The notes under the pieces are model-generated. The model was not told where the DNA came from and made no database searches. It saw only the letters and a program-made list of their open reading frames with translations. Positions 7,638-13,334 of a stretch of DNA of 24,074 bases are shown here, piece after piece (the stretch's first letter is position 1; each line of letters opens with the position of its first letter). The stretch comes from a virus, in IMG/VR virus record IMGVR_UViG_3300007640_000236, positions 1 through 24,074 of that record; one strand, written 5' to 3'. Both the position numbers and the translations under genes were made by a program.

Positions 7638-8081
7638 ATGAACACTGCCCGCTTTTGGAAGTTTTGGACAGTAGAAGTACTTTTACTAGCAGCCCTAGCG
7701 ATTGCTCTTGTATACTATGACGTATACACATTCCTGCTTGACAACGATTTCACTTATATTTCGATTGTCAACCTAACTATCCTAACCCTTAGCTCTTTTT
7801 GGGTTGGATTCGATATCGCCAACGGAAGGACCAAGGGTCGTGATACTCAGTGGTTCCTAGCAGATTCTGTCCTATCTTTAGGAATGGTAGGGACCCTTTT
7901 TGGGTTCCTTATCGTCCTGTACTCAACCTTTCATGGGATTGATGTTGGAGATACTGAATCTATGAAAAAGGCAATTGAGACTCTAGCTAGCGGAATGGGT
8001 ACCGCATTGATTACCTCTCTTGTTGGCCTGATCGCTTCTATCGTGATGAAGCTCCAACTTGTAATTCTTGAGGAACACTAA
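7638..8081 (+). CDS. ExbB/TolQ/MotA-like proton channel protein
   Basis: A 147-residue membrane protein. The frame is open from 7377 but the ATG at 7638 has AAGGAT 7 nt upstream and follows the previous stop by 4 nt. Four hydrophobic segments are visible at about residues 12-34, 41-60, 72-98 and 115-140. The last two carry the family signature: SLGMVGTLFGFL, then ASGMGTALITSLVGLIASI, matching the Gly-Thr and small-residue patterns of TolQ/ExbB channel helices. In such motors five copies surround two ExbD/TolR/MotB helices and use proton flow to do work on the envelope. It is shorter than ExbB or TolQ and lacks their long cytoplasmic loop. The partner gene follows after 2 nt. Confidence 0.8.
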   Translation: MNTARFWKFWTVEVLLLAALAIALVYYDVYTFLLDNDFTYISIVNLTILTLSSFWVGFDIANGRTKGRDTQWFLADSVLSLGMVGTLFGFLIVLYSTFHGIDVGDTESMKKAIETLASGMGTALITSLVGLIASIVMKLQLVILEEH

Positions 8082-8083
8082 CC

Positions 8084-8671
8084 ATGAGGAAGTACTCAAG
8101 CAATCTTGCATTTGTGGATCTACTTTTCAATCTTCTGGTAGGTTTTACATCTCTGTTAATTCTTGCTTTCCTCATGATCAACCCTATCTCGAAGACAGGT
8201 GAGGTGACACCCCCTGTTAAAGCCTTTGTGGAAATTAAATGGGACTCGGAGAGTATCAGGGATATTGATCTTTTTGTAAGGGGTCCTGACGGTAATGTAG
8301 TATTTTATGGTAATAAGGACGGGGCTTTCATGATCCTAGATCGTGATGACTTGGGCCTTTCTAATGACTCGTATCAGGTAAATGGTAAGAAAGTAATCAT
8401 CAAGCGTAACTACGAGATTACTAACTTTACAGATCTACCTCCTGGAGAGTACGTAATCGCTGTATTCTACTTCTCTGCTATCGGTGAACCACTAGATGTA
8501 GATTTCAGTATTCGGACAGTTTCTCCTCACCATGTGGTTTACGAGGGTACTGTTGAGGGGTTGACCCCGAGGAAAGAGGTTACTGTCGTATCCTTTGTGG
8601 TAGATGAAATGGGAAACATCTCTGACCTAAATACAGAGTTGCAAATCCCAATTACAGGGAGAAAAAGGTAA
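8084..8671 (+). CDS. ExbD/TolR-like protein with unusual periplasmic beta domain
   Basis: A 195-residue protein. Residues about 8-35 (FVDLLFNLLVGFTSLLILAF) are a single membrane helix with Asp12 at its N-terminal end, the place of the proton-binding Asp of ExbD, TolR and MotB. The rest, about 150 residues, is predicted periplasmic and beta-rich. It contains a segment like IKWDSESIRDIDLFVRGPDG followed by PPGEYVIAVFYFS, reminiscent of the DUF2135/YfaP-type domain (DxDLhV…PdG, pGtYxV); this match is from memory. It is neither the usual ExbD/TolR domain nor the OmpA-type peptidoglycan domain of MotB. With the preceding gene it should form a proton-driven motor. What it pulls on is unknown. Confidence 0.7.
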   Translation: MRKYSSNLAFVDLLFNLLVGFTSLLILAFLMINPISKTGEVTPPVKAFVEIKWDSESIRDIDLFVRGPDGNVVFYGNKDGAFMILDRDDLGLSNDSYQVNGKKVIIKRNYEITNFTDLPPGEYVIAVFYFSAIGEPLDVDFSIRTVSPHHVVYEGTVEGLTPRKEVTVVSFVVDEMGNISDLNTELQIPITGRKR

Positions 8672-9100
8672 ATGGCTATCGTAACAGTACTTTGGTGCTT
8701 TGTTGCGCTATCGATGATCACTCTCACATACACTTCTGAAACCTACAGGATCATCAAACTCATTGCACTTCCAGTTTTTCTAATTGCTTCTTTAGTGTCT
8801 TACATCTTTTATCTAGAAGACCGAGGAAATCCTTCTGTAGGATACATCCCGGAAAACTCACAGTATGTTTTCCACCGGGTTACTAACGAGGAGACTATTG
8901 TGATCTGGATTACAACAGAAAAAGGAGACAGGCTCTATGTCATTCCCTACTCACGGGAGTCCGCGAAAGAACTAGAGGGGGCAAGGGAGAAGTCCGAGGA
9001 AGGGGAACTTCAACGGGTAGAAAACAAAGGAGATAACTCTCAAGTGAAAACTGATGATTGGGAACCTCCTGATCAAAGTGGTCCGCCAAACAAGGGATGA
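8672..9100 (+). CDS. Two-TM protein with long acidic tail
   Basis: A 142-residue protein starting right after the preceding stop, with AAAAAGGT upstream. Two hydrophobic helices span about residues 3-20 and 27-47, followed by a soluble part of about 95 residues. Residues about 60-92 look like a small beta domain (YVFHRVTNEETIVIWITTE). The last 45 residues are highly charged and probably disordered, ending in PPDQSGPPNKG. It lies between the motor genes and the transporter and overlaps the latter's alternative start. It may link the motor to the transporter, but that is guesswork from position. Confidence 0.6.
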   Translation: MAIVTVLWCFVALSMITLTYTSETYRIIKLIALPVFLIASLVSYIFYLEDRGNPSVGYIPENSQYVFHRVTNEETIVIWITTEKGDRLYVIPYSRESAKELEGAREKSEEGELQRVENKGDNSQVKTDDWEPPDQSGPPNKG

Positions 9101-9105
9101 TCTCT

Positions 9106-10083
9106 ATGTTCAATTTCTTCAAAACTAAAGAATGGTTTATCTGGTCTTGGGGTGGTGCAGCTGTAATTGTTGCATCACTTTGGTTTCAAGTTCAGCTAGA
9201 CGTAGCTATTAATGAGTGGTTCGGCGGTTTCTACGATCTCATACAAACTGCGCTCAGCGGTGAAAGCTCCGTGACTATGGGAGAGTATATCACAGGTTTA
9301 CTTAGCTTTGGTAAACTCGCAGGGGTTTATATCGCTGTAGCCTTATCCATTTCTTTCTTTACATCGCATTGGCTATTCCGGTGGCGTACTTCTATGGTTC
9401 AGAGGTACCATGAACTGTTCGATAAAGCTCGTCATATCGAGAATGCTAGTCAAAGGGTTCAAGAAGATACTGTTAAGTTCTCTAGGATCATGGAAGGTTT
9501 AGGTACCTCCTTCGTAGAAGCTATCATGATTCTTGTCGCCTTCTTCCCTATCCTAATGGGGTTGTCCTCTGGTCTTCAAGTTATGTTCTTCGGGGAGTGG
9601 GAGTATGGTCTTGTATCTGCTGCCATTTTATGGTCTGTCGGTATTACTATTGTCCTTCTTGTTGTAGGACAGCTACTACGACTAGTTAGTATCGAGTATG
9701 ACATTCAGGCTCGTGAAGCTTCTTACCGTAAGCTTCTTGTTATTGCTGAAGACGATGTTACTATTCGGCCTAAGCGTCTAAATGAACTCTTCGCGGAGGT
9801 CCGCTCTATTCACTTTAAGAACTATGCTAGGTATGCATGGTTTAATGTGGCTCGGTTATCATGCCTTCAAGCTAACGTTCTAGTTGGTTACGTTGTCCTA
9901 GGTCCAGCCATCGTAGCAGGTTCTATCACCTTAGGGGTAATGCAACAAATTCTAAGGGCTTTCGGTAAAGTTGAAGGTTCGCTAATGTACCTGTTCAAGT
10001 CTTGGTCAACTATCATCGAACTAATCTCTGTTTACAAACGTCTCAAGGAGTTTGAGAATGCAATTTATGAAAAAACTATCTGA
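9106..10083 (+). CDS. SbmA/BacA-family peptide (or cobalamin) transporter, short form
   Basis: A 325-residue inner-membrane protein (start at ATG 9106, AAGGG 9 nt upstream; ATG 9097 is alternative). It resembles E. coli SbmA along most of its length: VAINEWFGGFYDLIQTAL, SHWLFRWRTSM, HIENASQRVQEDT, ASYRKLLVIAEDD, GPAIVAGSITLGVMQQI and SWSTIIELISVYKRL all have close SbmA counterparts. SbmA is about 406 residues; this copy starts near SbmA residue 80, so roughly the first two membrane helices are missing, and the extreme C-terminus is also short. SbmA and BacA are proton-driven importers of peptides and related compounds; a related mycobacterial protein takes up cobalamin. It has no ATPase domain. 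Its end overlaps the ClpP-like gene by 26 nt. Confidence 0.9.
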   Translation: MFNFFKTKEWFIWSWGGAAVIVASLWFQVQLDVAINEWFGGFYDLIQTALSGESSVTMGEYITGLLSFGKLAGVYIAVALSISFFTSHWLFRWRTSMVQRYHELFDKARHIENASQRVQEDTVKFSRIMEGLGTSFVEAIMILVAFFPILMGLSSGLQVMFFGEWEYGLVSAAILWSVGITIVLLVVGQLLRLVSIEYDIQAREASYRKLLVIAEDDVTIRPKRLNELFAEVRSIHFKNYARYAWFNVARLSCLQANVLVGYVVLGPAIVAGSITLGVMQQILRAFGKVEGSLMYLFKSWSTIIELISVYKRLKEFENAIYEKTI

Positions 10084-10687
10084 AACCGAAGAAGAAGAAG
10101 AGACCAATACCACCCCTAAACCTGAAGAAGTGAAGATGCCTCCCTTTGGAGAGGTTATTAGGAATAATGGTTTTCTCCGACTCTCAGGAGAGTTTGATAA
10201 AGATAACATCGATCCTATTGTAACGAGTATTTACGACTACAACTTAATGGATGAGGAGGTTCGTCCAGAACGACTAACACTCATTATTAACAGCCCCGGT
10301 GGACGAGTAGACTACTGCAAGATGCTACTGGATGCAATGTGGATGTCTGACATTCCTGTTGATACTCTGGCCTCTGGTATTGCTATGTCTTGCGGTGTAA
10401 TTACCCTGATGGCTGGTGCCCACCGTATGGCTACCCAGAACAGTGAGATTATGTCACACCAGTACGCAGGAGGTACAAGGGGTAAGGAACATGAGATCTA
10501 CGGACGTATGCGTTCACATGAGATCATGTCCCGTTGGATTGAGGATCATTACAAATCCTGCACAGGACTAAGCCGGAAGAAGATCCGGAAAGAACTTCTA
10601 TCACCAACAGACTTCTTCATGACAGCAAAGGAAGCGAAGAAGTACAACATCATTGATGAAGTTATCAAAACTAAAAGGAACGTATAG
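10058..10687 (+). CDS. ClpP-like serine protease
   Basis: A 209-residue cytoplasmic protease. The ATG at 10058 has AAGGAG 7 nt upstream. After an acidic N-terminal extension of about 25 residues (SETEEEEETNTT) comes a ClpP core with INSPGG near 77-82, nucleophile Ser111 in GIAMSCG, His134 in MSHQYAGG, and Asp185 in TDFFMTAKEA followed by YNIIDEV. All three catalytic residues are present. E. coli ClpP processed is about 193 residues, so the length fits. In phages such proteins serve as head-maturation proteases or as Clp-type proteases. Because it lies with transporter genes and far from the terminase, the second role seems more likely, but no capsid gene is visible for comparison. Confidence 0.85.
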   Translation: MQFMKKLSETEEEEETNTTPKPEEVKMPPFGEVIRNNGFLRLSGEFDKDNIDPIVTSIYDYNLMDEEVRPERLTLIINSPGGRVDYCKMLLDAMWMSDIPVDTLASGIAMSCGVITLMAGAHRMATQNSEIMSHQYAGGTRGKEHEIYGRMRSHEIMSRWIEDHYKSCTGLSRKKIRKELLSPTDFFMTAKEAKKYNIIDEVIKTKRNV

Positions 10688-10804
10688 ATGGAAAAATTTG
10701 TTGGGATGGCTGGGTATGTTATCGGTTATACAGTCGCTATTGCACTCAAGCTAGCCTACCTATGGGCAGGCATCCAAGTACTTCAGTATTTTAATCTAAT
10801 CTAA
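10688..10804 (+). CDS. Single-TM small peptide
   Basis: A 38-residue open frame directly after the ClpP-like stop, with AAAAGGAA about 10 nt before its ATG. Nearly all of it is one hydrophobic helix (GYVIGYTVAIALKLAYLWAG) with Lys near each end. It may be a membrane anchor, a small regulator of the neighbouring transporter, or a holin-like peptide. Too short for family assignment. Confidence 0.5.
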   Translation: MEKFVGMAGYVIGYTVAIALKLAYLWAGIQVLQYFNLI

Positions 10805-10816
10805 GAGGCTATAACA

Positions 10817-11038
10817 ATGTCAGATATCGAACTAGACCTAGAAGATATTACGGAAAACCTATTCGCAGACTTCGTGAATAACTATGAGTTAGACCCTGAA
10901 GGGTCGATTAACGATATGCTCTTTGAGTTCTTCGCAGAAGGATTCATTGCAGCATTGAATATGGCTGAAGAATACGGAGAAAACGATGGGTCGGAGGAAG
11001 AAGAAGAAGATTCTTCGGGAGATCACGAAGAAACTTGA
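10817..11038 (+). CDS. Highly acidic protein without Lys or Arg (possible DNA mimic)
   Basis: A 73-residue protein with 26 Asp/Glu and no Lys or Arg. Acidic residues recur along helix-like stretches (DIELDLEDITENLFADF), with hydrophobic positions between them, and the C-terminus ends in a Glu run. Small acidic phage proteins such as T7 Ocr imitate DNA to block host restriction enzymes; this is similar in charge but shorter and not alignable by eye. The last 18 codons overlap the next gene, where the same GA-rich DNA encodes a Lys/Arg run, so part of the acidic tail may reflect shared coding constraint. The ribosome site AAGAGG lies at about 10803-10808. Confidence 0.65.
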   Translation: MSDIELDLEDITENLFADFVNNYELDPEGSINDMLFEFFAEGFIAALNMAEEYGENDGSEEEEEDSSGDHEET

Positions 11039-11390
11039 AGAACACGAGCCGGTGTTCCGGGCGAGAATTGTAGCTGCTATCGTTCATAAAGGCAAGATAG
11101 TATCTTTTGGTAAAAACCAAAACAAGACTCACCCGGACGCGGCCTTCTATAGTAAACATGATGAGGCTATCTACCTTCATGCGGAGGTGGACGCTATCAA
11201 TAAAGCCAAAAAGAAACTCAGTGCAGAAGAACTATCAAGCTCTAGTACTGAGCTTTACATAGTTAGGATGAAACAAAATGGAACTCTGGGACTATCTCTT
11301 CCTTGTAGCGGTTGTAGCCGTTGCATTAGTGATCACGGTATTGACAGAGTAGTCTACTCTAATAGCTACGGAGAAATGGAATGTATTTAA
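10986..11390 (+). CDS. CDA-fold zinc deaminase, non-dCMP type
   Basis: A 134-residue protein starting inside the acidic gene (CGGAGA 5 nt before ATG 10986). After a basic N-terminus (GRRKKKK) it has a deaminase core: His65-Ala-Glu67 (LHAEVDAI) and Pro106-Cys107-x-x-Cys110 (PCSGC) for zinc, then IDRVVYS, a typical last strand. The spacing, the ARIVAAIVHKGKIVSFGKN segment and LYIVR before the Cys pair differ from the dCMP deaminase at 759 and resemble a group of phage and AID/APOBEC-like deaminases. Substrate unknown: a free nucleotide, or cytosine in DNA or RNA. The stop overlaps the glutaredoxin gene by 10 nt. Confidence 0.75.
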   Translation: MGRRKKKKILREITKKLEEHEPVFRARIVAAIVHKGKIVSFGKNQNKTHPDAAFYSKHDEAIYLHAEVDAINKAKKKLSAEELSSSSTELYIVRMKQNGTLGLSLPCSGCSRCISDHGIDRVVYSNSYGEMECI

Positions 11391-11587
11391 TTATTGGTAG
11401 GGAGAACTGCCCCTACTGTAAACTAGCTCAGAACCACTTAGAGTCAAGGAAGGTCCCTTATATCTATAAAGATATTACTGATGTAGTGTGGAAAGAACTT
11501 CTAGTTAAAGACATAGAGGCTAAAACAGTACCTCAGATCTTCCGGCTAGTCGGTGGGTATGATGAACTATTAGAGGTAGTATGGTAG
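11381..11587 (+). CDS. Glutaredoxin
   Basis: A 68-residue thioredoxin-fold protein with the dithiol active site Cys10-Pro-Tyr-Cys13 (ENCPYCKLA) and the cis-Pro loop TVPQIF. YDELLEVV near the end is the GG(Y/S)DEL-type segment of glutaredoxins. Length is near the lower limit for the family. It probably returns electrons to an enzyme disulfide; the phage-encoded class II reductase, with its C-terminal cysteine pair, is the obvious client. GGAG about 8 nt upstream and overlaps of 10 nt before and 7 nt after show it is part of the run of genes ending at 12179. Confidence 0.9.
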   Translation: MYLIIGRENCPYCKLAQNHLESRKVPYIYKDITDVVWKELLVKDIEAKTVPQIFRLVGGYDELLEVVW

Positions 11588-12012
11588 TGAACGCAGAAGA
11601 TAATAAACGAAAACCGGGGCGACCTAAAGGTTCTAAAGACCCCCGTAAGATCAAGCTAAAACCCTCCCCGAAGACAGCTAAGGAAGACTACGCCAAGTAC
11701 TATAGTGAGCTAGGTATAGTCGCTATCTATGGTGTAGATGACTTCACTAAAGAACTACTCTTCTACATGTGGAATGACCCGTCTCAAGAATTCGTGGCCT
11801 GTGACCCTGTCGAGCAACACCTAGCAAACCTAACCCGAGAGGTTGGTAATAGGGCTAATTCAATGTACAGGTATACCGCAGTACACCACTCTGGGTTTAT
11901 TGAGTCAGGCTATTATCCTGTAGTCGTTGTATCAAAGAAGTATAAAGAGAAAGTAATGGAACTACCTAATCCACATTCTGTAAAGATTATCTGTCTGGAA
12001 GACTACAAATGA
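11581..12012 (+). CDS. Hypothetical protein with N-terminal AT-hook-like motif
   Basis: A 143-residue protein. The N-terminus has KRKPGRPKGSKDPRK, an AT-hook core (GRP flanked by basic residues) that binds the minor groove of AT-rich DNA. The remainder (about 35-143) is a compact mixed domain (YSELGIVAIYGVDDFTKELLFYMW … YYPVVVVSKKY) that I do not recognise. It overlaps the glutaredoxin stop by 7 nt and the next gene by ATGA. A DNA-binding regulatory role is possible because of the motif alone. Confidence 0.6.
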   Translation: MVVNAEDNKRKPGRPKGSKDPRKIKLKPSPKTAKEDYAKYYSELGIVAIYGVDDFTKELLFYMWNDPSQEFVACDPVEQHLANLTREVGNRANSMYRYTAVHHSGFIESGYYPVVVVSKKYKEKVMELPNPHSVKIICLEDYK

Positions 12013-12179
12013 CCGAGTACTTTGTCCCACTGAACCCTAACAAAGAACCCTTTTGGGTTAAAATCGAACTACAGTACGATGACTACCTACTTCTTGAGTC
12101 TGGACAGAAGCTCTACTGGCATACCAACTACAAGTACTATCGTGGTTACATCGATGGTGTAGAGGGGTATATCGTCTAA
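12009..12179 (+). CDS. Small tyrosine-rich protein
   Basis: A 56-residue protein from ATG 12009, coupled to the previous gene by an ATGA overlap, ending at TAA 12179. It is rich in Tyr and Trp (KLYWHTNYKYYRGYIDG) and looks like a small beta barrel or SH3-like strand set, with PFWVKIELQYDDYLLLESG at the start. No family is recognised. It is the last gene before the terminator. Confidence 0.6.
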   Translation: MTEYFVPLNPNKEPFWVKIELQYDDYLLLESGQKLYWHTNYKYYRGYIDGVEGYIV

Positions 12180-12185
12180 ATTAAC

Positions 12186-12258
12186 TAACCGTCCTCACTT
12201 ATGCTCCTTAATAGGGGTGTAGGTGGGGGCGGTTAGGGACCCCCTTTTATTTTTTTTT
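12186..12258 (+). terminator. Intrinsic terminator overlapping a larger alternative hairpin
   Basis: GGGGG at 12225-12229 can pair with CCCCC at 12240-12244, followed at once by a T-tract (12245-12258, TTTT-A-TTTTTTTTT), a good Rho-independent terminator. A larger hairpin pairs 12186-12198 with 12223-12235 over 13 bp including two G·U pairs, with an inner CTCC/GGGG stem. Both use 12225-12229, so they exclude each other. It ends the middle gene run just upstream of the second promoter. Confidence 0.75.
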
Positions 12259-12290
12259 GTAGACAAAACTATCATAAAAATAAGGGGTAA

Positions 12291-12310
12291 AAAATACGAC
12301 GTACTAATGA
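12291..12310 (+). promoter_or_regulatory. T7-like phage RNA polymerase promoter (site 2)
   Basis: AAAATACGACGTACTAATGA differs from site 1 (1392-1411) at only two positions and shares AATACGAC, A, CTA and the start-site G with the T7 promoter. It lies 32 nt after the terminator T-tract and ahead of the late genes, the place expected for a late promoter. Predicted start is near G12309. Confidence 0.75.
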
Positions 12311-12609
12311 TGATGATACATCCGGTGTAAGGCATCGTTAATAGCCCTCAATAGAGACCTGTCAAGGACTACTATAGCTAAAATAGTCTGCTATTACCAT
12401 AAGCGACTAACCCTCTTTGTACATAAGAGGTGGACCCCGACTGGTATGCCCCTAAGTAACTTCGAGGAGTTATGTTACCTAGGTTAAGTTGAAACTCCCC
12501 CCCTCACAACATGAGGCCCTAGCTCAGGGGTCTTTATAGTAGTCCTTGATGTGACTTATTAGAGGCTCCTTAATAATAATAATAAAGAAACTTATAAGGG
12601 GAATGCGTT
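12311..12609 (+). other. Gene-free structured leader upstream of late genes
   Basis: About 300 nt with no convincing reading frame. Several short hairpins are visible: CCTCTT/AAGAGG at 12412-12430 (loop 7), GTAAC/GTTAC at 12456-12478, CCTCA/TGAGG at 12502-12516, and an AGGCCCT/GGGTCT stem with G·U pairs near 12514-12533. The last 50 nt are AT-rich with an ATAATAATAA run and a ribosome site (AAGGGG) before 12610. It may be a long untranslated leader, a small RNA or a packaging-related site. A tRNA was considered and not supported. Confidence 0.5.
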
Positions 12610-12882
12610 ATGTTTTTACACTATATCGATATATTACCTTTTGTTATAGCATTAGGTATCCTATTAATCGGTCCCTCTTACATTACACCAGAGAGGCCAC
12701 TTAGTATTCTTGTTGTTCTTACTTCAGCAGTCTTTATTCTAGCGCAGTCTTCATGGTTTACAGCCTTCATTAATGGTGATGAATGGGGTCGTGATTGGGC
12801 TAACTTAGTCTGGTTTTTCTTTAACTCTCTAACAATGGTGATTTTCGTATGTATTATCCGTTCCAATTCTTGTCAAAAGTAG
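12610..12882 (+). CDS. Small multi-pass membrane protein (lysis candidate)
   Basis: A 90-residue protein with AAGGGG 7-12 nt upstream. Three hydrophobic segments are visible, about residues 5-23 (YIDILPFVIALGILLIG), 31-50 (LSILVVLTSAVFILAQSSW) and 65-83 (LVWFFFNSLTMVIFVCII). Size and topology fit a class I holin, and T7-like phages place lysis genes next to the terminase, but there is no sequence signature and no endolysin in view. The gene is the first of the late run after the promoter at 12291, and its end overlaps the next gene by 34 nt. Confidence 0.6.
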   Translation: MFLHYIDILPFVIALGILLIGPSYITPERPLSILVVLTSAVFILAQSSWFTAFINGDEWGRDWANLVWFFFNSLTMVIFVCIIRSNSCQK

Positions 12883-13334
12883 TAACCCTTGCAGCTGAGT
12901 ACGAAGCAGCATTACATGTTAATCGTGACCCTAGTGTCAGCTTAGAAAAACCTTACCTAAAGTACGAGGTATTTGGGAGAGCCGTAGAGCAGGCTTCTGG
13001 CTTCGCTTTATTGTTGGTAGCTTATACTTTCTCTCTCAGCAGTCGTTACGTGGGTTCTTCTTCATTCTTAGATCTTGACCATACACTCTTAGCTATCCTT
13101 GCTTTTGTAATTGCTTTTGGACAGATAGTCTATAGTAAACTCGTTACAAGGTTAATCATGACGATGATTGCTTCTAGCTTTTGGCTCTCTATTGCTATTC
13201 AGAAGTTCGTTGAGCTAGGGGATTGGAACATTGCCACTTCTGCTAGTGTGTCATTCGCTGTGTTTAATTTCTATGTGTACGGTTACGTATATAACCTGTA
13301 TAAAACTACGGGTTACCAACAATGGAAAAACTGA
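12849..13334 (+). CDS. Membrane protein with four predicted TM segments
   Basis: A 161-residue protein. A polar N-terminal part of about 50 residues (AAEYEAALHVNRDPSVSLEKP) precedes hydrophobic segments near 52-70 (GFALLLVAYTFSLSS), 82-100 (LLAILAFVIAFGQIV), 104-121 (LIMTMIASSFWLSIAI) and 132-152. No family is recognised. It sits between two other small membrane proteins and ahead of the terminase genes; together they may form a lysis or membrane-modifying unit. Confidence 0.55.
   Translation: MYYPFQFLSKVVTLAAEYEAALHVNRDPSVSLEKPYLKYEVFGRAVEQASGFALLLVAYTFSLSSRYVGSSSFLDLDHTLLAILAFVIAFGQIVYSKLVTRLIMTMIASSFWLSIAIQKFVELGDWNIATSASVSFAVFNFYVYGYVYNLYKTTGYQQWKN

Noticed and set aside
7638-8671. Zorya defence system (ZorA/ZorB are MotA/MotB-like)
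   Set aside because: The second protein has no OmpA-type peptidoglycan domain, the first has no long ZorA tail, and no ZorC, ZorD or ZorE gene follows.
12510-12560. tRNA-like sequence (GGCCCTAGCTCAGGGGTC resembles a tRNA start and D-arm)
   Set aside because: No closing D stem, anticodon arm, T-arm (GTTCRA) or acceptor complement could be found at the right spacing on either strand.
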